DNA from: CAYMYN01 sp964394665
GTDB taxonomy: Bacteria; Planctomycetota; UBA1135; GCA-002686595
DNA length: 64,000 bases
Direction: 5' to 3'
NCBI GenBank assembly: GCA_964394665.1
Contig: CAYMYN010000003.1
Coordinates: 62,001 to 126,000, forward strand
In this document: piece after piece, positions 44,259 to 52,363 of the stretch
Position numbering within the stretch: position 1 is the first letter of the stretch
How the letters are laid out: every line of letters begins with the position of its first letter
Notes under the pieces: generated by a model
What the model was told of the DNA's origin: nothing
Databases searched by the model: none
What the model saw: only the letters and a program-made list of their open reading frames with translations
Position numbers and translations under genes: made by a program

Positions 44259-46190
44259 ATGGAACCCAACCAACCCAGCCCCCGATCCGGCGCCCCGCGC
44301 CCCTGGCTCGCCGCGGCCGCGGTCGCGGCCTTGATCGGACCGATGCTCGCCGCCCTGGGGCTGCGACCTGACTCGAGGGGTGCCGCGGCGGGGTCCCCTG
44401 CGGACCCGCGGGCATCGGCGTCCGCCGGGGACGCCGATGCGCCGCCCGACGCGCGCCGGTCCATCGAAGGTCCCGCGCCATCGAGCGCCGACCTGCTGAG
44501 GCTGGCCCCGGGCACGCGCGTCGAGCTGCGCGCGAGCTGCGCCTCGCTCACGGAGTTCCGCAGCGACCAGGGTAGCCTGCACGGCGCGAGCGCCATCGAG
44601 GTCGGCGGGACGCTGTCCGTCCAAATCCTCGATCGTCGCCCGGGCGAGGTCCTGCTGCACCTCGCGTGGATCGAGCCCCTGGTCGTGGTGCGCGAGGGCG
44701 GCGCGCCGGTCCCCTCGCCGTCCGGCCTGGTGGCGGAGCTCGCGCGGGGCGTGTCGCTGCGGCTCGACGACGAAGGGCGGACCCTGGCCTACCGCTTCTC
44801 CGCTCAGGGTCCACTCCAGACGCGCAACCTGTGGAGGATGTGGGTCGACGCGCTGCGCTTCGTGGTGCCGGCCGAGGCAGGTCGCGCGTGGACGATCAGC
44901 GAGCAGGGGAGCGAAGGTCCGCTCGTGGTCGCGTTCGAACGGGTCCAGGACGGAGCGGGGCTCGTGCGCCGTCGCTCCCCGTCCCGCGAACATCCCTCCC
45001 TGCGCACGATCGAGGGCGAGGCGCTGCTGCGGCTCGATGGTCCGGCCGGGTGGCCGCGCGAGCTACGCCTCGAGGAACGCGCGACGCACGCGCTGCCCGG
45101 TGGCCAGGCTCGACACACGCTGCGGATCGAGGGCGAGTTCTCGCTGCCGGCCCGCGCGCCGATCCCGGTCGAGCTCGCGCACTGGCGCGGGCCCTGGTCC
45201 CCGGTCTCGGGGGCGGAGGATGCGTCGCGGGTGGCGGACGAGCGCACGGAGCTCGCGTGGCGGGAGGCGCTGCGCGGGCGGGCCCTGGGCAAGCTCGTGG
45301 GCGACCTCGAGGCGAGCCTCGACGCCGACGGTGCTTCGGTCGAGGACCCCTTGGCCGCGCTGACGATGAAGCTGCGCCTCGAGCCCGGGGCGGCGGCGGA
45401 GCTCGCGCCCCTCGTCCGGCAACCCGCACTGGGCGAGCGCGCCGCGCGGCTCCTGCTGCTGGCCGCCGCCGAGGCGGGGACGGACGCGTGTCAGGCGCTC
45501 CTGGGCGAACTCGCCGCGGACGCAGCGCTCTCCCTGGAGCGCCGCGAGCTGGTGCTCTCGGCGTTGTTCTCGGTGCGAGCGGCCGGCGAGCGCCTGTTGA
45601 GCTCCGTCGCCGCACTGCTCGAGGATCCGACCTGCGATGCGCGGCTCGCCGAGCGCGGCCTGCTGGCCTTGGGATCGATGGTCCACCGCGCGGGGGCCGA
45701 CCCTCGATCCGTGACGCACCTGCTGGCCCTCGAGGACGCCGCCCGCGAGCAGGGACGCACGGGCACGTGGCTGTACGCCCTGTCCAACGCCGGCAGCGTC
45801 GAGGCCCTGCCGCGCATCGAGGCCTGTGCTCGGGAAGCCGATCCCGCGTTGCGCGCCGCCGCCGCCCACGCGCTGCGCCGCGTCCCCGGAGAGCCTGCGC
45901 TGGGCCTGCTCGATCGGCTCGCGGGTGACGAGCATCCGGCGGTGCGCGCCCAGGCCCTGGGCGTGCTGGGCGCGTCGTCCCCGGCACCGCGCCTGGCGCT
46001 CCTGGAACCGTTGCTGGCGACGGAGACCGAACCCGCCGTGCGTCAGGCCCTGGTCGACGCGCTCGGCCGACGCGGCCGGCCCTCGGCGCAGGAGCGCGAG
46101 CTGCTGCGGAGCATCCAGCGTCGCGATCCCGACGCCCGCATCCGCGACTTGGCCGGCGCGCTCCTCGCTCGGCGTCACGGCGAGGGCTGA
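44259..46190 (+). CDS. Vitellogenin-N-like secreted protein with HEAT-type repeats
   Basis: 643 residues from the ATG at 44259. One N-terminal hydrophobic segment (LAAAAVAALIGPMLAALGL) is followed by a Pro/Ala-rich linker and a beta-rich domain (about 85-325: VELRASCASL ... LSVQILDRRPGEVLLHLAWIEP ... LWRMWVDALRFVVPAEAGRAWTISEQG). An alpha-helical half (about 375-640) of repeated ALxxL units follows, including ERGLLALGSMVHRAG and LYALSNAGSVEALPRIEACAREADPALRAAAAHALRRVP. A beta-barrel plus helical repeats in this order and wording resembles bacterial proteins related to the N-terminal lipid-transfer domain of vitellogenin and apolipoprotein B. The link is by pattern only. A secreted partner follows 146 bases downstream. 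Confidence 0.6.
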   Translation: MEPNQPSPRSGAPRPWLAAAAVAALIGPMLAALGLRPDSRGAAAGSPADPRASASAGDADAPPDARRSIEGPAPSSADLLRLAPGTRVELRASCASLTEFRSDQGSLHGASAIEVGGTLSVQILDRRPGEVLLHLAWIEPLVVVREGGAPVPSPSGLVAELARGVSLRLDDEGRTLAYRFSAQGPLQTRNLWRMWVDALRFVVPAEAGRAWTISEQGSEGPLVVAFERVQDGAGLVRRRSPSREHPSLRTIEGEALLRLDGPAGWPRELRLEERATHALPGGQARHTLRIEGEFSLPARAPIPVELAHWRGPWSPVSGAEDASRVADERTELAWREALRGRALGKLVGDLEASLDADGASVEDPLAALTMKLRLEPGAAAELAPLVRQPALGERAARLLLLAAAEAGTDACQALLGELAADAALSLERRELVLSALFSVRAAGERLLSSVAALLEDPTCDARLAERGLLALGSMVHRAGADPRSVTHLLALEDAAREQGRTGTWLYALSNAGSVEALPRIEACAREADPALRAAAAHALRRVPGEPALGLLDRLAGDEHPAVRAQALGVLGASSPAPRLALLEPLLATETEPAVRQALVDALGRRGRPSAQERELLRSIQRRDPDARIRDLAGALLARRHGEG

Positions 46191-46336
46191 GGCCGACCCT
46201 GGACTCCCACCGCGTCCGATCCCGCTCGGGAACGCGAACCAGTCCTGCTCCATCGACCGCATCCGACGAACGACCCGCGGGCGACACGCGCTGCACCCCG
46301 GGCCAGACGACCCATCAGCGCGGGAGAACCGGAACC

Positions 46337-47299
46337 ATGGAATACGATCGAATCCGACTGGCATCCATCGCCCTGCTGCTGAGCGTCCTGGGGGACCGGG
46401 CCGTGGCGCAGCTCGCCAACGAGCAGGAGACCAAGATCTTCAAGGGGACCCACCACGGCGTCTCCAGCAAGGACTACCCCTCTTCGGTCTCCTGTCCCGA
46501 CTACACGCCGCTCGAGCTCCATCACCAGATCGGGGCCACCGGCGTGGCGGACTTCGTGGGAGCCTCGCAGAAGGCCATGGTCGACTCCCAGGTCTCCTCC
46601 AGCTTCATCGTCCGAGACCGGGACCCCAGTTGTTCGGGGGCCCCCATCACGGAGCTGACCGAGACCTTCTGCGCGGTCAGCGGCCGGTCCTTCGGCGACG
46701 CGGGCGCGAACCCCATCTGCGGGGCGGTGGTCCTGTTCTCGCTCATGGGGGACGTCGTGCGCACGATCGAACACACCTCGCCCACGAGCTTCACCGGCTC
46801 CACGGGGGGCGAGATCGTCGAGAGCCTGCCCTCGCGGGGCCTGGGTTCCCTGGACTTCGTCGTGGGGCCGACGGTCCTGCGGCTGACCTTCACGGCCCAG
46901 GAGATCGAGGCCGGGGCCGAGCTCACCTACGAGAGCTCGGTGCTGCCCTCGGCGCGTCTCTACGGCCGACTGCGCGCCAAGCCCGGGCGGGTTCGGGTGA
47001 CGGGCGATTTCATCAGTTGGGCCCCCGGCGCTGGATACCTGAAGAAGATCCACGCTCGGCTCTTCCTGGGCGAGCTGCTGGCCCACCCGAACCAGCTCTC
47101 GACGTCGACGAACTTCGCCGCGCACGTTCCCTGGGAGCACGCTGCCGTGCTTCTCAAGCTCGTGCTCTTCGTGCAGGAGACGATCTACCACTACGGCCCG
47201 ATCGGACTCAACTGGTCCGAGTCGCAGTGGCACGTGCAGAACGTGAGCGTCCCCCGCGAGGACGCCTGGCACCCCGGCAGCGGCTGGATCGGCTGGTGA
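46337..47299 (+). CDS. Secreted partner of the vitellogenin-like protein, function unknown
   Basis: 320 residues. Signal peptide (IRLASIALLLSVLGDRAVAQ), then a beta-rich mature protein with several cysteines (VSCPDYTPLEL, DPSCSGAP, ETFCAVSG, NPICGAVV) likely to form disulfides, and a C-terminal region rich in Trp and Tyr (YHYGPIGLNWSESQWHV ... WHPGSGWIGW). It is downstream of the vitellogenin-like gene on the same strand and ends before a perfect hairpin terminator, so the two probably form one unit. I do not recognise the family. Confidence 0.62.
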   Translation: MEYDRIRLASIALLLSVLGDRAVAQLANEQETKIFKGTHHGVSSKDYPSSVSCPDYTPLELHHQIGATGVADFVGASQKAMVDSQVSSSFIVRDRDPSCSGAPITELTETFCAVSGRSFGDAGANPICGAVVLFSLMGDVVRTIEHTSPTSFTGSTGGEIVESLPSRGLGSLDFVVGPTVLRLTFTAQEIEAGAELTYESSVLPSARLYGRLRAKPGRVRVTGDFISWAPGAGYLKKIHARLFLGELLAHPNQLSTSTNFAAHVPWEHAAVLLKLVLFVQETIYHYGPIGLNWSESQWHVQNVSVPREDAWHPGSGWIGW

Positions 47300-47340
47300 C
47301 GCCGCCGCCCCACGAACTGCCCGCTGCACCGTGACCGTGA

Positions 47341-47374
47341 TCCGACCCGCGCGCCCGAGCTCGCGCGGGTCGGA
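47341..47374 (+). terminator. Perfect 13-bp terminator hairpin
   Basis: TCCGACCCGCGCG (47341-47353), an 8-base loop, then the exact complement (47362-47374). It lies 41 bases after the stop at 47299. No U-tract. Confidence 0.75.
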
Positions 47375-47521
47375 CCGCCCATCGGCCGGTATGACCGGCG
47401 GCTCCCACACGATCTCCTTCGCCCGCGGGGCCGCTCCTGGCAGGCCGGCATCCGGCGGTCTACCCTTGCGCCGAACGGCTCGGAGCACGGGCCGCCATCC
47501 AGCCCAGCGAGGACGAGCCCG

Positions 47522-47947
47522 ATGACCGCCGCAGAGCGCCGCGCCGAACGCGATCGCAAAGGACCCCCCGAGAGCGCGCCCGCCATCCGCGTGGTGATGA
47601 TGCCCCGGGACACGAACGCCCTGGGGACGATCTTCGGCGGCGTAATCCTCTCGCACATCGACTTGGCCGCGGCCACCGAGGCCCACCGCTACCACCGCGG
47701 CAAGCTGGTCACGGTCGCCATGGACGGGGTCGAATTCCACCAGCCCGTGCTGGTTGGCGACCTCGTCAGCTTCCATACCAGCACCGAGCGCATCGGCCGC
47801 ACCTCGATCCGCGTCAAGGTCTGCGTGTGGGCCAAGCGCCGCTTCGGCGGCGGCGAGGACATCGCCGTGACCGAGGCCTACGTCACCCTGGTCGCCGTCG
47901 ACGACGACCTGCGCCCTATCGCGGTGCCGCGCGAGCCGAGCTCCTGA
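47522..47947 (+). CDS. Acyl-CoA thioesterase of the hotdog fold (YciA-like)
   Basis: 141 residues. After a charged tail, the hotdog domain shows VVMMPRDTNALGTIFGGVILSHIDLAAATEA, which includes the conserved N-x2-G-x2-FGG helix start, then VAMDGVEFHQPVLVGDLVSFHTSTERIGRTSIRVKVCVWA and TEAYVTLVAVD. YciA-type enzymes hydrolyse acyl-CoA thioesters in the cytoplasm as trimers of dimers. Length and motifs are normal. Single gene. Confidence 0.9.
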   Translation: MTAAERRAERDRKGPPESAPAIRVVMMPRDTNALGTIFGGVILSHIDLAAATEAHRYHRGKLVTVAMDGVEFHQPVLVGDLVSFHTSTERIGRTSIRVKVCVWAKRRFGGGEDIAVTEAYVTLVAVDDDLRPIAVPREPSS

Positions 47948-48249
47948 GGCGCGGGATCGGAAGTTGGTATCGGGGGTCGATCGACGAACCGACTGGACCC
48001 CGGCGTCCAGGTGGGAGGGGTCTCGAACCCGTCACTGGATCGCACCCTGGGATCCGCGCCGGGTTCCAGCTTCGACGTCGGGGTCAGATCCACGTAGGTG
48101 GCGGCACTCGGAGCAAACCAGCCGATCGGCTTCCGAACTCCCCTGGGTCGTCTGCCGGATGCTCGCTATCGAGGAGCTGCATCGACTACATGGACGTCAG
48201 GCTCGCTAGACTGGAACCGATCAGTTCCTTGAATCGCGGAGCCCCGACC
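47948..48249. other. Intergenic region with a possible operator dyad
   Basis: About 300 bases, less GC-rich than its surroundings, without a convincing gene. It holds the dyad GGAAC-N6-GTTCC (48214-48229) about 20 bases before the next start codon, which could be an operator. No clear promoter or RNA gene was seen. Confidence 0.35.
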
Positions 48250-48669
48250 ATGAAACTCGTTGTAGCACTGGTCTGTCTCGGTCTGCTCGGTGTGTTCGGC
48301 TTCTCCATTCGAGCCGCTCCCCAGTCCGGATCCGGGCAAGGGGTGGATGTGCTGGAGACCTACGTTCCTGAGATCCATGAACGTGCGCCGGACGGAACCA
48401 TGCACTCCTTCGCGGTGTACCGCAGCGCGAGTGGAGCTCCCGCCATGTTCGTCGGTCGGGCCGCGTACATCCAGGACATTGCCGAGGAGCGCTTGATCGG
48501 ATTGAACATCACGCGCACCCAGGCGTCGATCGTGGACCTCGCTGGGGGCGCGCCCATGCGCGCGCAGGGCGTCGGCTACGATCTCGTCGTGCGACCGAAG
48601 TCCGGGGATTGGCGTTCCGTGGCCGAACGAAGCGATCTGAGCTTCGAGTTCGTTCCGCGCAATCCCTGA
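48250..48669 (+). CDS. Small secreted hypothetical protein
   Basis: 139 residues from the ATG at 48250. Signal peptide (LVVALVCLGLLGVFGFSIRAAPQ), then a small beta-rich mature protein (VDVLETYVPEIHERAPDGTMHSFAVYRSASG ... DLSFEFVPRN). No cysteines after the signal and no catalytic motif. It is single, with a likely promoter region upstream. Codon choice is less GC-rich than in the neighbours. Confidence 0.62.
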   Translation: MKLVVALVCLGLLGVFGFSIRAAPQSGSGQGVDVLETYVPEIHERAPDGTMHSFAVYRSASGAPAMFVGRAAYIQDIAEERLIGLNITRTQASIVDLAGGAPMRAQGVGYDLVVRPKSGDWRSVAERSDLSFEFVPRNP

Positions 48670-48747
48670 GCGGCCCGGCCAGCCTGGCTCCGACTGAGCT
48701 TGCCTGGCCTAGGTGGTACTCGGTCCCCTAGCGCTCCCCGCCGCTCC

Positions 48748-50748
48748 TCACCGGGCGGCGTTGCGCGCCGCGGTCAACGCTTCGACGACCTGCGGGGCGG
48801 TGTAGGCGCTCGCGAGCCAAGGGTCTTCCTCGCCGGGGGTGTAGATCGCGAGCAGCGGGATACCGGTTTGGCCCAGGGCGCGCAGGAAGGCCCAGCCGGG
48901 GGCCGAGAGGCTCGTCAGGTCGACGGTGAAGCGCACGACGCCCTCCGCAGCGAGGGCGCCGGTCACCGGTTCGCGCTCGAGCACGGTGGCCTTGAGGTAC
49001 TTGCAGATCAGGCACCACTCGGCGGTGAAGTCGAGCACGACGACCGCGCCGGATTCGCGGGCGCGCTCGAAGGCGCTCGCGCTGAAGGTGTTCCAGATCC
49101 CGTGGCCGTATCCGCCGCCGTCCGCGGCGGAGAGGGCCGCCTGGCGCAGCTCCCACTGGGCGCGGGCGGTGTCGGTGGCGCGCAGGGTGTAGGTGAGGGC
49201 GGCACCGCCGAGCAGCAGGCCGAGGAGCGAGAACACGATTCGTTTGCCGACTCGTTCGGTGATCTGGAAGGTGCGCAGGATCAGCCAACCCCCGCCGGAG
49301 AGGGCGCACAGGGTCACGACCCACCAGTGCAACAGCCGCCCGAGGTACGGGCGCTCTGCCACCAGAGCGATCAGCCCCGAGCCCAGGAAGTAGGCCGCCG
49401 CCGCGAGCAACAGGAAGCCCATGACCTGCTTCACGAGGTCGCTCGCGGGCCCGGTGCGCGGGATGTGCGAGAGCAGTGAGGGACGCGCCGCGAGCACCAG
49501 GTACGGCAGCGCCATGCCGATCCCGAGGGAGGTGAAGATCACCATCACGAACAACGGCGGCAGGGTGGCGGCCCCCGCCAGGAGGGCTCCCGCGACGAAG
49601 CCGAAGCACGGCAGGCCCAGGACCGCCGTCATCACGCCGAAGAGGAACGAGCCCCCGGGTGAATCGGCCTTGGGGCGCACGGCGTAGACCGCCTGGGGGA
49701 GCTGCACGTCGAACGCGCCCATCACGCCCACCGCCATCACGGCGATCAGCGCTCCGATGCCGGCCGTGACCCACCAGATCCCGAAGACCTGCGAGGGGTC
49801 GGTCACGCTGGCGAAGAAGGCCACCGGCAGCCCGATCCCCGCCCAGAAAGTGACCACGCCGGCCGCCATCCACAGGCCCAGGACGAAACTGCGACCCGGG
49901 CTCCCGGCGTGCTGCATCATCGTCATCACCTTGATCGGGATGACCGGCAGCACGCAGGGCGTCAGGTTGAGGACGAAGCCCCCGAGCGCCGAGAGCAGCG
50001 CCAGGAGCAGCAAACCGCCCGCGCCGACCAGGTGCGGGAGGCGGATGCCGAAGAAGGTCGGTCGCGGCGCATCGCTCGAGACCTCGGCTTCACCGTCCAC
50101 CGTCGACACAGCCGCGGGCGGCGCCGCCGACGGACGCTCGAGGGCCGCGCGGAAGAGCGCATCCAGTTCGGGATCCTCGGCGCTGGCCGGAGCCGCGCCC
50201 GCCGCGACGACCGTCATCGTGAACACGGCGCGCACGCTCGTCGGCGGCTCGCACACGTCCTTGTCGCAGGCCTGGTAACCGACTTCGGCTTCGAGCGGAT
50301 ATTCGCCCGGCGCGACTTCGGCCGGAAGCTCGAGGGGGACGATCGCCAGCGTGCGCCCCTCGTAGATCCGCAGCTCCTCCTTCCAATCACCGTCCCCCAT
50401 GGTGAAGTCGACCGCCGGCGGCCATAGGACGGCGCCCGCTCGCCAACCCTCGGGCAGAACCAGCTCGATGGTGGTCGGGATGTAGGGCTCGATCTCATCC
50501 CCGGACCCGCGCCCGGCTTGGATCTTCCAGCCCGAGACGATGTCGAGCACCACCCCCAGGTGCCCGCGGCCCCCGGCCTGCAACGTGCCTTCGCGCAGCA
50601 CGAGTGCGACCGCCGCCCGTTCGGAGTCGTCGGCGCCGAAGCCCCGCACCTGGGTCGAGAGGGCGCAAGCACCGAGCACCGCCACCGCCAGCGCGCGGAG
50701 CAGCGACCCAGGGATCGGGGCGAGGAGGCGGAGCGGGTGGGTCGGCAT
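48748..50748 (-). CDS. dsbD: Thiol:disulfide interchange protein DsbD
   Basis: 666 residues. Signal peptide, then a periplasmic DsbC/D-alpha-like domain (about 40-185) with the paired cysteines in GYQACDKDVCEPP. About 8 membrane helices of the CcdA/DsbD core (about 230-500) contain NLTPCVLPVIPIKVM and GLPCFGFVAGALLAG. The C-terminal thioredoxin domain has the active site TAEWCLICK. DsbD carries reducing power from cytoplasmic thioredoxin across the inner membrane to periplasmic partners. It lies 363 bases behind the multicopper oxidase on the same strand; copper-tolerance loci often include such reductants (ScsB-like). Confidence 0.92.
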   Translation of the reverse strand: MPTHPLRLLAPIPGSLLRALAVAVLGACALSTQVRGFGADDSERAAVALVLREGTLQAGGRGHLGVVLDIVSGWKIQAGRGSGDEIEPYIPTTIELVLPEGWRAGAVLWPPAVDFTMGDGDWKEELRIYEGRTLAIVPLELPAEVAPGEYPLEAEVGYQACDKDVCEPPTSVRAVFTMTVVAAGAAPASAEDPELDALFRAALERPSAAPPAAVSTVDGEAEVSSDAPRPTFFGIRLPHLVGAGGLLLLALLSALGGFVLNLTPCVLPVIPIKVMTMMQHAGSPGRSFVLGLWMAAGVVTFWAGIGLPVAFFASVTDPSQVFGIWWVTAGIGALIAVMAVGVMGAFDVQLPQAVYAVRPKADSPGGSFLFGVMTAVLGLPCFGFVAGALLAGAATLPPLFVMVIFTSLGIGMALPYLVLAARPSLLSHIPRTGPASDLVKQVMGFLLLAAAAYFLGSGLIALVAERPYLGRLLHWWVVTLCALSGGGWLILRTFQITERVGKRIVFSLLGLLLGGAALTYTLRATDTARAQWELRQAALSAADGGGYGHGIWNTFSASAFERARESGAVVVLDFTAEWCLICKYLKATVLEREPVTGALAAEGVVRFTVDLTSLSAPGWAFLRALGQTGIPLLAIYTPGEEDPWLASAYTAPQVVEALTAARNAAR

Positions 50749-51111
50749 CGCGAACGGCGGGTGAGGGACCAGGGAGCCCTGACTCGCGCTTCCCAGCGCC
50801 GCCGCCCCCGGGGCGCACCAGGGTAAGGGGCCCTCCTAGCGCCCGCGACCCTGCCCAACCCGTTCCTTCCAACGGCCCGAACCTGAGTTCCGTCGGATGC
50901 GAACAGGCTCCAACGACGGCTCCAGTCCCAGGGCGTCGTGAAGTGGGCGGATCGCGGCCTCGACCTGAAGGCGGCACCCGGTCTCCCCGAGCAGCGTGCC
51001 AGCGAGAGAAGCTCCGAAGCCCATCGAAAGCCCGAGGGCCTGGGCGCTCCAGGCGGCGGGGATCGGGAGCAGCGGACGGAGCGTGGCTCTCGACCCCGCG
51101 GTCGCCGTCGG
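50749..51111. other. Intergenic region between the copper oxidase and dsbD
   Basis: 363 bases. A 62-codon minus-strand frame (50836-51024) is open but has no family resemblance and no ribosome-binding site, so I leave it uncalled. Otherwise I see only scattered short dyads. dsbD may have its own promoter here. Confidence 0.35.
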
Positions 51112-52362
51112 TCACTCGATCCGGTAGGCCATGGTCCCCGGGGGCGGCTGGTACCAGCCGGGATCGCCCTCGCCGGGAAGCTCGTCGCGCACCTTGAGCA
51201 CGGTGAACATGCCCCCCATCTCGAGCGCTCCGTAGGGGCCTTGCCCGCCCATCATCGGCAGCGTGTTGCGCGGACCGCGCAGGTGGGCGAGGTGGGCCGC
51301 GTGCTCGCTCATGCCGTCGCGACCCATGGCGCGGTAGCCAGGCAGCAGGGCGCGGATGCGCGCCTCCAGGTCGGGGCGTCCCTCGACGGCGCCCTGGTCC
51401 ACGCCGATCAGGTTCGGCAGGGCGTGGCCCATGGCGTTCATCGTGTGGTGGGACTTGTGACAGTGCAGGGCCCAGTCGCCGGGTTCGTCGGCCGTGAAGC
51501 GGATGTCGCGCGTGCTGCCCACGGGGACGGGCACGGTGGTCTGGGGCCAGCGGGCGCTGCGCGGGATCGTGCCGCCGTCCGTGGCCGTGACCTGGAAGCT
51601 GTACCCGTGCAGGTGCACCGGGTGCTGGTTCATGCTCAGGTTGCCGAGTCGGATGCGCACGCGCTCGCCGGTGCGCACGACCAGCGGGTCGGTGCCGGGG
51701 AAGACCTTGCCGTTGAACGTGAACAGGTTGAAGTCGAGCATCACGGCCGGATCGGGCCGGGAGGTGCCCGGGTGGATGGCCCACTCGTGGGGTAGCAGGG
51801 CGAAGTCGCGCTCGACGGGCTCCTCCTCGCCATCGCGGGGATGCACGATCAGGAAGCCCATCAGGCCGAGCGCCATCTGCAGCATCTCGTCGGCGTGCGG
51901 GTGGTAGAGGAACGTGCCGTGTTGGCGCAGGGTGAACTCGTAGGCCCAGGTCTCGCCCGGGCCGATCGGCGGCTGGCTCAAGCCCCCCACGCCGTCCATG
52001 CCGCTGGGCAGGAGGATGCCGTGCCAGTGCACGGTGGTCGGCTCGGGCAATCGATTTGTCACCAGGATGCGGATGCGATCGCCCTCGACGCATTCGATCG
52101 TCGGGCCGGGGGTCGAGCCGTTGTAGCCCCAGGCGCGCACCACGGTCCCCGGCGCGAGCTCGCGCTCGACCGGCTGGGCGACGAGGCGGAACTCCTTGAC
52201 GCCGTCCTTCCACGTGTAGGCCAGCGTGGGCACGTTGGGCGTGACGACGGGCGTGTAGGCCGCGGAGCGCGGGCGCGACGGGCGCGGCTCGATCGCGAGC
52301 GCGGCGGGACCCAGGAGCGCGGCGGCGCCGGCTCCGGACAGCAACTGACGTCGATTCCACAT
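51112..52362 (-). CDS. Tat-exported multicopper oxidase
   Basis: 416 residues. Twin-arginine signal at the N-terminus (NRRQLLSGAGAAALLGPAAL). Three-domain cupredoxin layout with all type-1/2/3 copper motifs: HWHG, HPHADEM, HPVHLHGYSF and HCHKSHHTMNAMGH. A Met-rich stretch follows (MGRDGMSEHAAHL ... TLPMMGGQGPYGALEMGGMF), as in copper-binding loops of CueO/CopA-type cuprous oxidases. It should oxidise Cu+ in the periplasm. It starts one base after the TolC-type gene stop, in the order P-type ATPase, TolC, oxidase. Confidence 0.93.
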   Translation of the reverse strand: MWNRRQLLSGAGAAALLGPAALAIEPRPSRPRSAAYTPVVTPNVPTLAYTWKDGVKEFRLVAQPVERELAPGTVVRAWGYNGSTPGPTIECVEGDRIRILVTNRLPEPTTVHWHGILLPSGMDGVGGLSQPPIGPGETWAYEFTLRQHGTFLYHPHADEMLQMALGLMGFLIVHPRDGEEEPVERDFALLPHEWAIHPGTSRPDPAVMLDFNLFTFNGKVFPGTDPLVVRTGERVRIRLGNLSMNQHPVHLHGYSFQVTATDGGTIPRSARWPQTTVPVPVGSTRDIRFTADEPGDWALHCHKSHHTMNAMGHALPNLIGVDQGAVEGRPDLEARIRALLPGYRAMGRDGMSEHAAHLAHLRGPRNTLPMMGGQGPYGALEMGGMFTVLKVRDELPGEGDPGWYQPPPGTMAYRIE

Positions 52363-52363
52363 C

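Noticed and set aside
50836..51024. 62-residue minus-strand frame between the oxidase and dsbD
   Set aside because: No ribosome-binding site, no family resemblance and ordinary non-coding composition; left as intergenic.
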